Origin: Dromiciops gliroides
Taxonomy: Eukaryota; Chordata; Mammalia; Microbiotheria; Microbiotheriidae
NCBI RefSeq assembly: GCF_019393635.1
Contig: NC_057862.1
Location: 416,251,669 to 416,315,668 of the forward strand
DNA: 64,000 nt
Direction: 5' to 3'
The position numbers were made by a program, and so were the translations under genes. Below are positions 35,815 through 48,189 of this stretch, one piece after another. The notes under the pieces were generated by a model that saw only the letters and a program-made list of their open reading frames with translations, was not told where the DNA came from and did not search any database. Positions within the stretch are counted from its first letter, which is position 1. Each line of letters starts with the position of its first letter.

Positions 35815-35960
35815 AGTAAGTCAAAAAGCATTTACTAAGTTCTTGTCATGTGCCAGGAATAATGTTAAACACTGGAAATACAAAGAAAGGCAAAAAAACT
35901 CCAAAGTCTCTGCTTTCAAGGGGCTCACAGTCTAATTGGAGTGACAACATAAAAAAAAAA
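35815..35960 (-). mobile_element. L2 3' end, antisense
   Basis: aaaagcatttactaagttct, catgtgccaggaataatgtt, aaggggctcacagtctaatt. Confidence 0.75.
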
Positions 35961-36667
35961 CCACCAATTTGTACACCTTCCTCTTTTAAAGAAAATAATA
36001 TCCAAGAATTGTTTTTGAGCAAATGTTGGGCTCCTAACAGCTGTTTCACTAACTACTCACCTGCTACTAGTCCAGCTGGATTCTAATTCATTACTTAGGA
36101 AAGTGTTATAAGATATGTGGAAAGTGAAAAATGTTATATAAAGCTGTCTTGGGAAGGAAACCTACTGCTTACAATTTAGGGTACAAGTCAGTAAAAGGCT
36201 TTATTTCACCCACAATTACAAGCTAAGGAAAGGAAAAGCTTTGAATGGGACAAAGAGAAGGGAGTCTCTATGGGGCAAGTGGACTTCCATTCATACTTTT
36301 TTTTAATAGTTCATACTTTTTTGTTTATTTTGGTTTTGTTGTTTTGTTTTGTTTTGTTTTTGGACTTCTGGATACAAGTTATTTCCCACACGTAACTATG
36401 GTTTACCAGGTCTCTAGGAAACTCTCTAAGATTGTAGGTTTCAGAGAAAGTGCCAACCTGCATTGGGAGAGGGAATTCTCTATACACCTGGGAATTCTCT
36501 TTACAATGAAATCCCATGCTAAGTCCCTATCCTACAGAGTAAGGAAGGGTCCCATGCCCCAACCTCAGTCAAGAAATCAATCAACACTTAGGAATTAAGG
36601 AAGAATTTTCACATAACCTCATCACCACGTATAGACAAGGCTTTAATCAATTTGAAAAGATCACCAG

Positions 36668-36826
36668 GGGGCAGCTAGGTGGCACAGTGGATAAAGCACC
36701 AGCCCTGGATTCAGGACTCCCTGAGTTCAAATCCGGCCTCAGACACTTGACACTTAACTAGCTGTGTGACCCTGGGCAAGTCACTTAACCCTCATTGCCC
36801 TGTCAAAAAAAAAAGAAAAGAAAAAA
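36668..36826 (+). mobile_element. WSINE1-like SINE
   Basis: Full body and A-rich tail. A perfect 14-bp TSD gaaaagatcaccag lies at 36654-36667 and 36827-36840. Confidence 0.95.
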
Positions 36827-37012
36827 GAAAAGATCACCAGACTTTTGGCCATTGGGTAAAAGGCACAAGATACCCCACAGGAAACACCTTGTGATTGGTT
36901 GAAAATATCAAGTCATATATTTTAGCCTCTGTATAAAAATAACAATCATTACAGTGGTGACTGTAGAAAAGCAGTTAACCAGTCAAACTCTTAACCAAGG
37001 TTTAGAAAAGTC

Positions 37013-37535
37013 TGTCTCCATCTCCATCTCTCTCCATCTCTGTCTCTGTCTCCATCTCTGGCTCTGGCTCTATCTCTGTCTCTGGCTCTCTCCATCTCTG
37101 TCTCTGTCTCTGTCTGTCTCTCTGTCTCTGTCTATTTGTCCATCTGTGTGTGTGTCTCTCTGTCTCTCTCTGTCCGTCTTTCTCTCTCTCTCTCTCAGTC
37201 TCTCTCTCTGTCTCTGTCTGTCTGTCTCTGTCTCTCTCTCAATCTGTCTCTCTCTCCATCTGTCTGTCTCTGTCTGTCTCTCTGTGTCTATTTGTCCATC
37301 TCTGTGTGTGTGTATATCTCTCTCTCTGTCTCTCTCTGTCCACCTCTCTCTCTGTCTCTGTCTCTCTGTCTGTCTCTGTGTCTCTCTGTCTTTCTGTCTC
37401 TGTCCATCTGTCTATCTGTCTCTGTCCATCTCTGTTTCTTGCTCTGTCTGTCTCTCTCTTCCTGTCTCTCTCTCTGCCTGCCCCCCCCTGCCTGTCTCTC
37501 TTTCTGTCTCTGTCTCTGTCTCTTCCCCAAACCCC
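37013..37535. repeat. ~520-bp CT-rich polypyrimidine tract
   Basis: Built from TCTC, TCTG, TGTC and CATCTC words, with almost no purine other than the G of CTG/TGT and rare A. It opens all three + frames (Ser/Leu/Cys/Val-rich) over more than 130 codons. These are composition artefacts, not genes. An Arg/Gln/Thr/Glu-rich - strand frame has the same origin. Confidence 0.95.
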
Positions 37536-37559
37536 TACTCCAGGGAGACTGAACTAATA

Positions 37560-38100
37560 GAAGATAATACAACCAATTAGAAACAGAGAAGAACATGCCA
37601 AGAACGATCATGAACAAACATAAAATGCATAGAGAGTTACCCTTCCAGAGGAGGAAGCAGCTTCAAGAAATATGGCCCCTTGTGCTACAGACCCAAGAAA
37701 GTATTTATGAATTTAGCCTTTGTCCAAGTGTTCTCTACACATGTGCTGCAACACCACAGCACTCCAAATTTAAGACCACTCTTCCCTTGGATTCTGTATA
37801 TATGTGGAAAAGTGTGTTCCAGGTTTTGTGGGTATGTATTGTAGCAAATGTTTTTACTATATCACCTTAGAAAATACCATTACTAGGAAAAGACTAATTC
37901 CAAATGACTGGCTGTTATTTGAAAGAATAATAGTAAGGGTCATGTGTGATGGAACTAGAAACCCAGCCCCTAAGGGTTACCCCTAGAACCTGAGTAGCAG
38001 TAGCTGCTGTCTGGGGACCTTGCCTGCCAATGAGGCCCTAAAAGGGATGCTATCATAGTATACACAAAACACACAGTCATTCTGTTTACAACCTGTCTTC
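37560..38100. other. Unassigned sequence, possibly repeat-derived
   Basis: Follows the CT tract. The sequence (ttactatatcaccttagaaa, cccagcccctaagggttacc) looks repeat-like to me, perhaps LTR-derived, but I cannot name a family or see ends. Confidence 0.3.
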
Positions 38101-38219
38101 ACAACCTGCCCTTGGGGCAGTTTGTTTGGTCTGAAGGAGAGGACAGAGACTCCCTAATCTGCTTGTTCACTCATGGCCTGGAAGGTCTGAGACAGAGCCT
38201 TGAACAAATCAGGGTAGAG

Positions 38220-38370
38220 GAGAACCAAGTCACTTCAACCTCTCTGACCCTCAGTTTCCTTATCTGTGAAATGGAGAAAATAGTAGCACCTATTTGACCG
38301 AGTTGTTGTGAGAATCAAATGAGACATAAAAGATGCTTTGCAAAATTCAAAGCCCTATAGACGTGTTAAC
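38220..38370 (+). mobile_element. MIR-type SINE
   Basis: accctcagtttccttatctg, gtgaaatggagaaaatagta and gttgttgtgagaatcaaatg. Confidence 0.75.
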
Positions 38371-38607
38371 TTTATTATTATCATTGTTATCATTACAAAG
38401 GGCATGACCACCCATTTACACTGAAACAGAGGCTCTTCTAAAATGGAATCATTCATATCAAGAAAGGGAATATGTAGCAGTAACTTACTCTTCCACCACA
38501 AAACCTAATTTAGTTCAGGTCTTTGTTTATACTATGCAGTCATGCCTGTTGCAATTTCAAATAGCCAGCAAAGGCCAGTCAATGCAATAGCTAAGTGGTA
38601 AAGGGGC

Positions 38608-38842
38608 ATCGTTGTGGTTGTTGAGTCATTTTCAGTTGTGTCTGACTCTTCCTGACTCCATTTGGGGTTTTCTTGGCAGAGATTCTGGAGTAGTTGCCAT
38701 GTCCTTCTCCAGATCATTTTACAGATGAGGAAAAAGGAGCAACCAGGGTTAAGCACAGAACTAGTAAGTGTCTGAAGCTGGATTTGAACTCAGGAAGGTG
38801 AGTCTTCCTGACTCCAGCCCTAGCACTCTATCCAGCTGCCCA
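38608..38842 (-). mobile_element. MAR1-type SINE
   Basis: Reverse complement: ttttcagttgtgtctgactc, ggttttcttggcagagattc, then a core with small deletions and a shortened head (ctatccagctgccc). Confidence 0.85.
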
Positions 38843-39313
38843 GGGTATTAAAGGGGTCCAATACAAGCAACGGTAACCAATGTCAGCTCTTAGGAACCAA
38901 GGAGCCATTGAGTACGTATAAAACAACATTTATTCAAAAAATATGCTTTAGCTTCTTTTTCAGAAGAGTGGGATTTGGAATTCCAAACTTCCTTTAGTGT
39001 GGCCAAATGAAAATAGCTTTTAAAATAGCAGTTGAAATTCTGCCTATATAAGAATGCTCATAGGTGACACCTAGTGACATTTCTTGAAAATTACCATTTC
39101 TGCAATAGACTTTATGGGGAGGGAAAATAGCCAAGTTCAGTACAGATGCCTAAAGGACATTTCAAACTTTAAGTCCCATAGACATGTCAAACTCAACATA
39201 TCTAAAACTAAACTTGTTACCTTTCCCCAAAAAAAAAACAACTTTCTCCTCTTTTGAACTTACTTGTTTTGATTGGTTGGGTAACCAAAACTGTCAGTAT
39301 CTTCAAAAGTCCT

Positions 39314-39535
39314 TAATCAGAAGTTTTGGGGTTTTTTGACTGTTTTCTCTCACAACTAGCTAATATGGGAATTTTCCCATGACTACTCATGTATACCTTA
39401 CTTTGAATTGATTGAGTTCTTATGGGTGGGGGGTGGGAATGGAGGGAGGAAGAGAAGTTGGAACACAAAGTTTTAAAAAATTGATGTTAAAATTTGTTTT
39501 TACAAATATTTTGGAAAATAAAATTCTATTTAAAA
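39314..39535 (+). mobile_element. 3' end of an L1/HAL1-like element, 5'-truncated
   Basis: About 220 bp match, in the opposite orientation, the 3' terminal region of the HAL1-like element (51602-51835). Shared words include tgggaattttcccatgacta and the end ttttggaaaataaaattcta. A 9-bp TSD (aaaagtcct; 39305-39313 and 39536-39544) and an A-run tail support a normal truncated insertion. Confidence 0.8.
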
Positions 39536-39544
39536 AAAAGTCCT

Positions 39545-40710
39545 GAGTCAGTTTGGGTCATCTCTGAGTCATTTGTTTGTTGACTCACTCAGCATTTGAT
39601 GAGAAAATTTCCAGCAAGGGTGAAAGATCATATGACCTTCTTCTCCTCTGGGCTTTGTGGCATGCCCTCTTTCCTACAAGAAACAGGCCTTTGTTCTTGA
39701 TGTTTCTTTTGTTCTTTTCTATACTAGGTGTAGAAATGGAGTATCCAAACAGGAGTTTCAAAGCAAACCACAGGAATCTGGGAGACAGAATCCAGGCTGG
39801 TTTTTGTAGCCAGTACATCCATACCCTTAGGGGCAAGGAGTGATCCTTAGGAGTGAACTTTAGACCCCATCCCAATAGAAGGACTAGCCCAACAGTCACA
39901 ACACATCTGGGAATGAACTTGGTGAGACCAAGGCTATGTAGAAACTGAACGACTCCCCCCAGAGACCAAGGCTGTATGTGGGTAATATGCTCCAGATGAA
40001 CTGAGAGAAATGCTTGTAGGTTTGTTCTTGCTATATCTTTGAAGAAAAAGACAATTTATGTTATGTAGTTAAAAGGAACTGGACTGCTACGAACTGGCCC
40101 CTAACACAGTTGGTGGAGGATGTGGTCTTGTTTCAGTCTATGGTACTAGAGAGGAAAAACCCAACTCAGTGTTGTCCCCTGGAATCCTGGGGAGGAGATG
40201 TAGCCTGACAGGCCCTAGGAGAGGGCCAAGGATGTATATGTGACATGTCTGCAAAGTGAAGTCATTTGAATAGCTGACCTCTAAGCTGCCTCCCAGCTCT
40301 AAATCAATGAACGATGCTCAGGCAGGGTAGGGAGGCTCATAGTTAAACAAAGCTAAGGTGACCATCTCTGGCTCTTTGGCTGGCACCCCAGCCAAAGCCG
40401 TAAGTTGCCTTAGGGCAGTGACCACATCTTACTTCTTTGTACCCATCACAAAGCCCATCAAAAACTGCTGTCACCAACAGAGAAGTCACTTTTAGAGAAG
40501 AGAAACACAAGTATGACTATAACATGAAGATTTAATGCTATTAGGAATGTCTAGAGAGAGATTGAAAGAAGATTTGGAAATTGGAAAAGCAAATGAGATC
40601 TAGGGTCCCTGTACAATCCAATAAAGCATTATATGACAAGCACATTATAAAGATAAATATCACAAAGCGGCACTGTACCTGGCTCAGTAAAGGTGATGTA
40701 CAGTCTTTTT
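39545..40710. other. Unassigned intergenic sequence
   Basis: No gene recognised. Overlapping frames of 88 (+) and 104 (-) codons near 39580-39900 lie on opposite strands and have no homology I know. Confidence 0.45.
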
Positions 40711-40714
40711 TATT

Positions 40715-41655
40715 CTTAGAATCATAGAATATCTGAGTTGGAAGGGACCTCAGAGATCATCTAAAACATCTCTTTACAACATCCCTGCCCAATCATCCAG
40801 CCACTGGCTGAACAGTTCCAGGTTAGGAAGCTTGGTACTTCATATAACATACCATTCCATTGTTGGCCATCACTAATTGCTGAGTTCCTGCTTATCTGGA
40901 GCTAAAAATCTGCATCCTGGTCTCAGGTTTAGCCTCTAAAACCATAAAGAACATTTATTATCTGAGAACCAAATTACCTAAGCTCACAGAGACTCATCAA
41001 GGATGGTGGCAACCTTGAGGAATTTTTTTAACCCAGCAATTCTCAAAGACTGTCTACTAAAGTCACCTAGGGTTTTTCACATTTACTAGCTATATGGCCC
41101 TGGGTAAGTCACTTAACTTCTGTTAGCCTCAGTTTCCTGATCTGTAAAATGGATATAATAATAGTACCTATCCCACCCCAGGGTTGTTGTGAGGATCAAA
41201 TGAGATAATATCTGTAAAGTGCTTAGCATAATGCCCAGGTACATAGGAGGTGCTATAGAAATGCTATTATTGTTATTATCTACATCAGTAGGGTTAAGTA
41301 TATGTACTGATGAAATCTCAGCTCCCTGAAGTACTGAAGATCATGTCATCATTTCTGGTTGCCTTGCTGTCATTAAAGCCCCCAAGTCTTTTTTCACCTG
41401 AATTGTGGTCCATCCACTCTTCCCCTCTTTCAATTTATGCAACTGATTTTTTTACCCCAAGTAATAGAAGTTATATTTATTCTCATTCATTCCCTCTAAT
41501 TTGTTTAAGCTAATTCTAATTTGCTGTCCCATTTAAGCTTCACATCATCTGCAGATATGACAAGCATTTCATCTGCACCTTCATTCAAACTATTGCCAAA
41601 AAACTTTAAACACCAAAGGGCCAAGGACAGATCTTTGGGGCACTACACTAGGAAT
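40715..41655 (+). mobile_element. L3/CR1-like LINE fragment with an embedded MIR
   Basis: aatcatagaatatctgagtt, ggaagggacctcagagatca and the ending ccaaggacagatctttgggg are hallmarks of CR1-clade (L3) elements. A MIR (41060-41275; tgggtaagtcacttaacttc) lies within it. Confidence 0.65.
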
Positions 41656-41659
41656 CTAC

Positions 41660-42510
41660 ATCCAAGTTTAATTTAAAAAGAAAGAAGAATAAATAAACGA
41701 TGAACTGTATTGGTTGTGAAACTTAATTTCACAATAGTTGATACGATTGCAATTATTGAAGTTTTGGTCATAGTAATTGAATTATTAATTAGGCAAAGGA
41801 AGATAATCTTATACAAAGGACATTTTCAGCATAACCCCAGGAAAGATAGGCCTAGTGAGTAACAGCAAAAGAAAGAAATTCAGACTCATTGCATTCTATT
41901 CTGCAGCTGAACACCACCACACACATACACAAAAGCTATCATCCCCACTGGTTCAGAGGTAGCTTATGCTTTTCAAATAGGCCCTGTAGCTTCTTAACAT
42001 TTAAATGCCAGCTCTGACCCACTGTGCAGAAAGTGTTGATTACGGTTCATAAAAGCCACACATGGTATAGAAGAAAACTCTCGTATCTCCAGGGGTTCAT
42101 TATCTAAAGGACACTGCAGGTAGTTGAGAACAGTCAAATTAATACCTGGGAAGTAGTTGTGCAACATAAAAAAACAAAAAACAAAAACAACGTTTCAAAA
42201 AGACCCGAGGCAAATCATGAACTATGAAGGCTTCAGAACCTGAAGAAAAAAATGATTGAGTCTAATAATCATGAGGATGTGGCCAAGAAAAACTTGAAAT
42301 GAAATAAAAAATGAATCCAGTTCAATGGTATCATTCTTTGGGCTACTGAAGTTCACTGACCTCATATATGCCAATGATTCTTCCAGTGTATCATTTGAAG
42401 GCCCTCCAGTCAGTGCACATGTTGATTTCTTCTAAAAACTGTGTTGTTAATCAATGAGAATTTTAGTTTCTCACCTGAATTTGTGAGTGTCAGGATGGCA
42501 TAATAAAGAA
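41660..42510. other. Unassigned intergenic sequence
   Basis: AT-rich, no gene and no clear repeat. Confidence 0.5.
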
Positions 42511-42516
42511 GTCACT

Positions 42517-42735
42517 AGGGCAGCTAGGTGGCACAGTGGATAAAGCACCGGCCTTGGATTCAGAAGGACCTGAGTTCAAATCTGGCCTCAGACACTTACT
42601 AGTTGTGTGGCCCTGGGCAAGTCACTTAACCCTCATTGCCCCACAAAAAAAGGAAGGAAGAGAGGGAGGGAGGGAAGGAAGGACGGGAAAAGAGAGAGAG
42701 AGAAAGAAACAAGCAAACAAACAAACAAACAAACA
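42517..42735 (+). mobile_element. WSINE1-like SINE with long impure purine tail
   Basis: Head gggcagctaggtggcacagt. The core has a small deletion (cagacacttactagttgtgt). The tail is a GGAA/GAGA/CAAA-rich tract from about 42650 to 42735. TSD not clear. Confidence 0.9.
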
Positions 42736-42744
42736 AAGGAAAAA

Positions 42745-42925
42745 CACTAGACTGAGAGCCAAAAGGTCTGTTTTTTTATGCCTGTGATGTAGCAAGCCCC
42801 ATAACTTCTCTGGGCCTCAGTTTCCTCATCTATAAAATGCAGATACTAATACTTTTACTACTTAGATTGCAAAAGTTTTGTGAAGAAAGCTTTGAATCTG
42901 TAAAATGACATATAAATGTGTTGTG
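42745..42925 (+). mobile_element. MIR-type SINE
   Basis: tctgggcctcagtttcctca, tctataaaatgcagatacta and a degraded tail. Confidence 0.7.
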
Positions 42926-43679
42926 TTGTTGCTATTATTATCTGTAAAATGAGGGATTTGTACTGATAATTCATATATGTATATGGATGTATACATCTAA
43001 ATCAGAATCACCTGATGGTTTCTAGGTCAGAAACCATCTCCTTTAGAATCTCGTCAAAAGCAATTTTATTCTTTTTTTTTTTTATTTTGTTCTGTTTTGT
43101 TTTTGAGACTGGGTCTCTATGTCTAATCTGGACTGTAAATCCAGCTGTCATTCACAGCTTGCTCCCAATACTGATTGGAAAGAAGCCTTTACCGCTTCTA
43201 TTTCTCACTGGGTCAGTTTTCCCCTCCCCAACCCCTCCACCCCCAGCAGGATCTCACCTATATTGGTTCAAGACTTAATACAGAAACCCCACTGACTTAG
43301 TGCATTGTAGCTAGGAACTCCTAATCTCAAAAGATCCACTAGCTTGTGGCAATCTTCACATGATACGTGTACAGACATAACTTGTGTCCTCTACAATCTA
43401 AAACTGGTGTCTAGGTGCCTTCTGGTTCTAAATTCTCTGATCCTCAGGTAGTATCAAAGACTAAAAGTGTTTACTCTCTTCACTTGAAAGTATATTCATT
43501 TTTAAAAGTATAACCATCATCATTCAGTGGGTCGTAAAGTTAAGGAAGTGGGTGGATTTACAAGTCAGCAGGAATCATCACCACCCTTCCAAATAATTGG
43601 AGAAAATTTTGTGGAGTAGATAGGGAAATCTGGGGAGAAAGGGAACTATAGGCATAAGATGTGGCTTGCAAGTTAGATG

Positions 43680-44480
43680 ATTTATAAATTAATAAGAATT
43701 TATCAGGTGCCAACTATGTTCCAGGCATTGTGGAAATACAAAGACAAAAATGAAACTTACATACATTCTGTAGGAGCAAGAGTCGGTGAAGAGACGCCAT
43801 GTCCCCACAAGACACTTGATCGCTGGGCTCCAGGCATCCTCTCTGTCTGTCCCTCATGCCTGGATTGCTCTCTCTCTCTTCCACTCTGGTTACTGACCTC
43901 ACTGGTTTCCTTCAAGTCTTCTACAGGAAGCCTTCCCCAAATCCTTTTAATTCTAGTGCCTCAATAAGTAATTAAAAGAGGGCTGTTAGTTATTTCCCAT
44001 TTATCTTGTATGTAGCTTGTGTTTCTGTGTGTGTGTGTGTGTATGTATGTGTATGGAGAGAGAGAGAGAGAGAGAAAGAGGGTTTGTTGTATCTCTTATT
44101 AGATTGTGACCTCCTTGAGGGCAGGGATTATCCTTTGCCTCTTTTGCATCCCAAGAGCTTAGCACAGTACATAGCACATAGCAGGTGTCCAATAAATGTT
44201 TACTGACTGACAATTGACTAACATATACATATATATAAATACACATCCAAAATTCGTGCAAAAGAAATACAAGGTGATTTGGGGGAAAGGAAATAGCAGT
44301 TAAGGGGAGGTATCAGGAAAGGCCTCACGTAGGAGAAAGCACTTGATCTGAGCTTTGAAGGAAATTGGAAAATGGCTATGAAAAGGACAAAAGCTAGAAT
44401 GAAAATAGGAAGAATATGAGAAATCTCCCAAGCATGGTAGAGAGTGGACATGAATCAGCAGCTGAGGTGGAAAAAGAATC
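43680..44480. mobile_element. Antisense L2 interrupted by a sense L2
   Basis: Antisense L2 3' end (ttatcaggtgccaactatgt) at 43680-43770, then a sense L2 (ccctcatgcctggattgctc ... cctccttgagggcagggatt ... agcaggtgtccaataaatgt) to 44220. Antisense L2 text (aggaaaggcctcacgtagga) resumes to 44480. The sense copy carries (TG)n and (AG)n runs at 44020-44078. Confidence 0.65.
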
Positions 44481-44626
44481 CAATACAACAGCTAGAATCA
44501 CAAAATTATAGGGCTAGAAGACTGTAAATATCATCTAGTCCAATCTCCTTGTATTACATTTGAGGAAACTGAGGCCCAGGGAGGAAGGAAGGGAAGTGAC
44601 TTGCCCAAAGTCACAAAACTGGGTAG

Positions 44627-44791
44627 CCAGGGGCAGCTAGGTAACACAGTGGATAAAGCACAGGCCCTGGATTTAGGAGAACCTGAGTTCAAATGCAGCC
44701 TCAGAAACTTGACACTTACTAGCTATGTGACCCTGGGCAAGTCACTTAACCTTCACTGCCCCATAAAAACAAAAACAAAAAACAAACCAAA
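44627..44791 (+). mobile_element. WSINE1-like SINE
   Basis: Family head and core with an AAAAC-rich tail. The TSD aaaactgggtag lies at 44615-44626 and 44792-44803. Confidence 0.95.
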
Positions 44792-45084
44792 AAAACTGGG
44801 TAGTGCAAGAAGCTATCCCCCTCGCTGCGATATTGTCCTCACTATACTCTATTTTCTCTCTTAATAGGGAAACAGACAGTGGGGGTTTGAGCATTTAAGA
44901 AATTTATCATCCTTCCCTTTTCAGAACCAGTGACCACCACACTTCACCTCTCCTTAGGTAGCCTTAGGTATGGGTGATCTAAACAGCAAATGGGAACACC
45001 ATAGCCACACTTGCTACTTGGATGATGGCAGTGATGGTGGCACTATCCAATTATGCTTGAAAGAAATGTTTACCCAACATAGGC

Positions 45085-45310
45085 AACCAAATGATTCAGT
45101 GGGTAGAGTGTTGAACTTGAAGTCAGAAAGACGTAAAATACTCACTCTCTGGCCCAAAGCAAGTCACTCTCAACATCTCTCAGCCTTGGTTTTCTCACCT
45201 ATAAAATGAGGATAATAATAGTCTCTATCTCACAGGATCAAATAAGGTAACATATGAAGGGCTTTGCAAATCTTAGACTACTATATAAATGCTAGCTACA
45301 GGTTATTACC
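45085..45310 (+). mobile_element. MIR-type SINE
   Basis: gattcagtgggtagagtgtt, ctcagccttggttttctcac, ctataaaatgaggataataa. Confidence 0.7.
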
Positions 45311-45889
45311 TATCCTGAAATTTTCAACTATTAAATTGTCAGTCTCAAGGGGCACAATTATACAATTTGCAAAACGATCTGAATTAATAGAAAGTGGGGC
45401 AGGGGAAAAGGTTAGTAGATACAATGGATAAATATTATTCTAAATAGTAGAGGCTGTATAAGTAGGTACTGAGTATACAACGTGTCTTCAAATGTTAAAT
45501 AACAAGTGTAACAATGACATGGAAAATGCTGGCAGAACACATGTGCAAATTATGAATACGAAAATAAGACATAATCAAAAATGGAAAGCAAGGACACGAT
45601 TTCTCCTCTTGAATCCAAGTAAAAGATAAAGCTAATGGCACTCAGGGCCACAACTAGAGTAGTTCAACCAGAGCTTTGTCTCAGGGCACTGACATTTAGA
45701 GGGCACAAAAATTAAATAAGCAACAATATGGTAAATAGAGAGAAGGTTGATCTTGGAGTCAGGAAAATCTGGGTCCAAGTTATGTTCCTGGCTGTGCGAC
45801 CATGGGTAAGTCACCCATGCTCTCTGTGACTCAAACAAGTCTCTAAAATGATGTTACAGTTGACCTGCTCATATGCATGTGATGATAAT

Positions 45890-46110
45890 TTTCAATCAGC
45901 TAATAAACATTTATTAAGTGCCTACCTCTTTCCAGGTACTGTGTTTAGTGCTAGGAATACAAAAAAGAGGCCAGACAGTCCTGCTCTCAAGGAGCTTACA
46001 ATCTAATGGGGGATACAACAAGCAAACAAATATATACAAAGCAAGCTATATACAGGATTAATAGGAAATAATTAACAGGAGACAATGGAATTAAGACCAG
46101 AAATTCTCCC
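45890..46110 (-). mobile_element. L2 3' end, antisense
   Basis: taaacatttattaagtgcct, ttccaggtactgtgtttagt, aaggagcttacaatctaatg. Confidence 0.8.
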
Positions 46111-46241
46111 ACTGATGAAATCACAGCTCCATATATTCCACAAAACCCCATCCCCAAGATTATTTGACATATTCCTTCAGTAGCATAAAAGCCACTATAG
46201 TAACTGACTTCTTCCTCTTGCCTATCTACATTTATCTTTGT

Positions 46242-46373
46242 TTGCGGGGCAATGAGGGTTAAGTGACTTGCCCAGGGTCACACAGCCAGTGTCAAGTGTC
46301 TGAGGTCAGATTTGAACTCAGGTCCTCCTGAATCCAGGGCTGATGCTTTATCCACTGTTCTACCTAGCTGCCC
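46242..46373 (-). mobile_element. WSINE1-like SINE
   Basis: Reverse complement: gcggggcaatgagggttaag through tctacctagctgccc. TSD not clear. Confidence 0.93.
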
Positions 46374-46745
46374 AAGAGCAAGGCTTTAAAAAAAATCATG
46401 CAAGATGGATGTTATCAGAGCATAGTCAGTTCTTTCATTCACTTCACAACCATTTATCATTTGCAGAGTATATGTCTGTGACAAATTATGACATCTCCCA
46501 TCCAAGAAAGAGTCCAGCTAAATTAGGAGAGGCCCATTACCAAGTTGCCTACAAGATTGCATATCTGTCCACAAAAACTGCCTATTAAGCCCTAGGGCAA
46601 TTGCAATTTGCATCAGTTGGGGGAGGACACAAAGTGATGAAATCATAGATCCTCTAAGAACAGAGTTATAACTAGGATGGGGCAATTGGGTTTTGTTCTA
46701 AGACAGCAACATGTAGAGAGTTTTAAAAGTTAAGACAGGCAGTGT

Positions 46746-46902
46746 TGGGGGCAGCTAGGTGGCGCAGTGGATAGAGCACCGGCCCTGGAGTCAGGAGTAC
46801 CTGAGTTCAAATCCGGCCTCAGACACTTAACACACACTTACTAGCTGTGTGACCCTGGGCAAGTCACTTAACCCCAATTGCCTCACTAAAAAAAAAAAAA
46901 AA
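46746..46902 (+). mobile_element. WSINE1-like SINE, ACAC-insertion subtype
   Basis: Carries the same ACAC insertion as the copy at 32564 and is otherwise near-identical to it. The TSD aagacaggcag lies at 46732-46742 and 46903-46913. Confidence 0.95.
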
Positions 46903-46951
46903 AAGACAGGCAGGATAGAGAACCAGCCTTGGAGGCAGAAAGACACAGTTA

Positions 46952-46955
<4 letters not shown>

Positions 46956-46989
<34 letters not shown>
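46956..46989. repeat. (TA)n microsatellite
   Basis: About 17 TA units inside an old SINE. Confidence 0.95.
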
Positions 46990-46993
<4 letters not shown>

Positions 46994-47679
46994 AATCCCA
47001 CTTCTGAATACATAAGTTGTATGGTCACTGACAAGTCACTTAACCTCCTGCTGGCACAAGTAACTCTCTAAGACTCTAAGTTCTACAGAAGGTACTAACC
47101 TGCATTTGTAGATGGAGTTTCCTTATCTAGGAGTTCCCTACTCCAAGGAAATCATAGGTCCAGTTCCTATCCTTATTAAAAATTTAAAGGGGAATATTAT
47201 ATGATTGAATTAAAATGAAAAGCCACAAACTTGTTAGGTTATTTCAGCATAATATATGCAGTAAAGATTATAAATAGTTCACTCTGTAAGGCGTGCTTTA
47301 TGTGGCCTCTTACAACAGCGTAAAAACCACTATAGCATCTAATTCTCTGTACCCTCTCACCTAAATTGATCTTAATTTCTCCTTGTACTATTTTTCATGA
47401 ATTACAATCATGAATTACAAAGCTGATTTGAAGGTACATGATTCTTGCTACTTGCCCTGGGAGCCAAAATATTTATTTATGGCTCTATTTAAGAATTATT
47501 GAAAAATGTGCAGAGTTAGAAAGTAGCTCAAATTTTTGCTAAAAATAAAAAGAATGCAGAGCATCAGGGGAAAGATAAAGATAAAGACATGATACTTATC
47601 CTCCTAAAGGTTATAACCTAGTAGGAAATATATGACAAAACATAAATTCTAATAATGTGTGTAGTTCAGGAGAAAGAGA

Positions 47680-47830
47680 TAACTGAGCTTACAGTTGAAG
47701 GATCCTGAGTTCAAATTCTGGTTCTCCTCTCTAGATCTCAGTTGCATCATCTATTTCCAAAAAAATGAGAAATTTGGACTAGACAGCCATGAAGTCCAAT
47801 TCTCTTCCAACTCTAAATTTTTGATCCTAT
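47680..47830 (+). mobile_element. MIR-type SINE
   Basis: gatcctgagttcaaattctg, tctagatctcagttgcatca and caattctcttccaactctaa. Confidence 0.65.
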
Positions 47831-48189
47831 AAACAATAAGACAGGATATAATGATAAAAGCCTAGGGCAGGTACAAGCATTACATAAGGTCCAAAGAAAG
47901 AAGAATAGCATCTGACTAGAAAGGAAAGGGTATAGGGATGGACAAGTAATCCACCCCCCAAAAAAAAGTACTACAAAAAAAAGTTGGGCTTTCCCCCTTG
48001 TTTTAGTTTTAAACATAATTATAACCCAATCTCCTGATATACAGACATCTTGCCTAGCTTTAGTAATCAGTCCATAATGATTTTGAAAAATACAATTCCA
48101 TATACCACATGTTATTTGATGTGAAATAGGCCTGCTCTGAGCAAAGAGCATCAATACCTATTACTTAGGAGCAGATGAAAAGACAAAGA

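Larger units (their letters stand above)
46727..47190 (+). mobile_element. Old SINE with a MIR-like head and a different tail, interrupted
   Basis: Head gatagagaaccagccttgga, core cactgacaagtcacttaacc, then the tail agtaactctctaagactcta and gaaatcataggtccagttcc. The same tail occurs at 36398-36560 and, in part, at 56150-56240, and in reverse at 27870-28080. A WSINE1-like copy and a (TA)n run interrupt it. Confidence 0.6.

Noticed and set aside
36954..37580. 208-codon open frame rich in Ser, Leu, Cys and Val
   Set aside because: It lies in the CT-rich tract, which opens all three + frames. No protein-like composition or homology.
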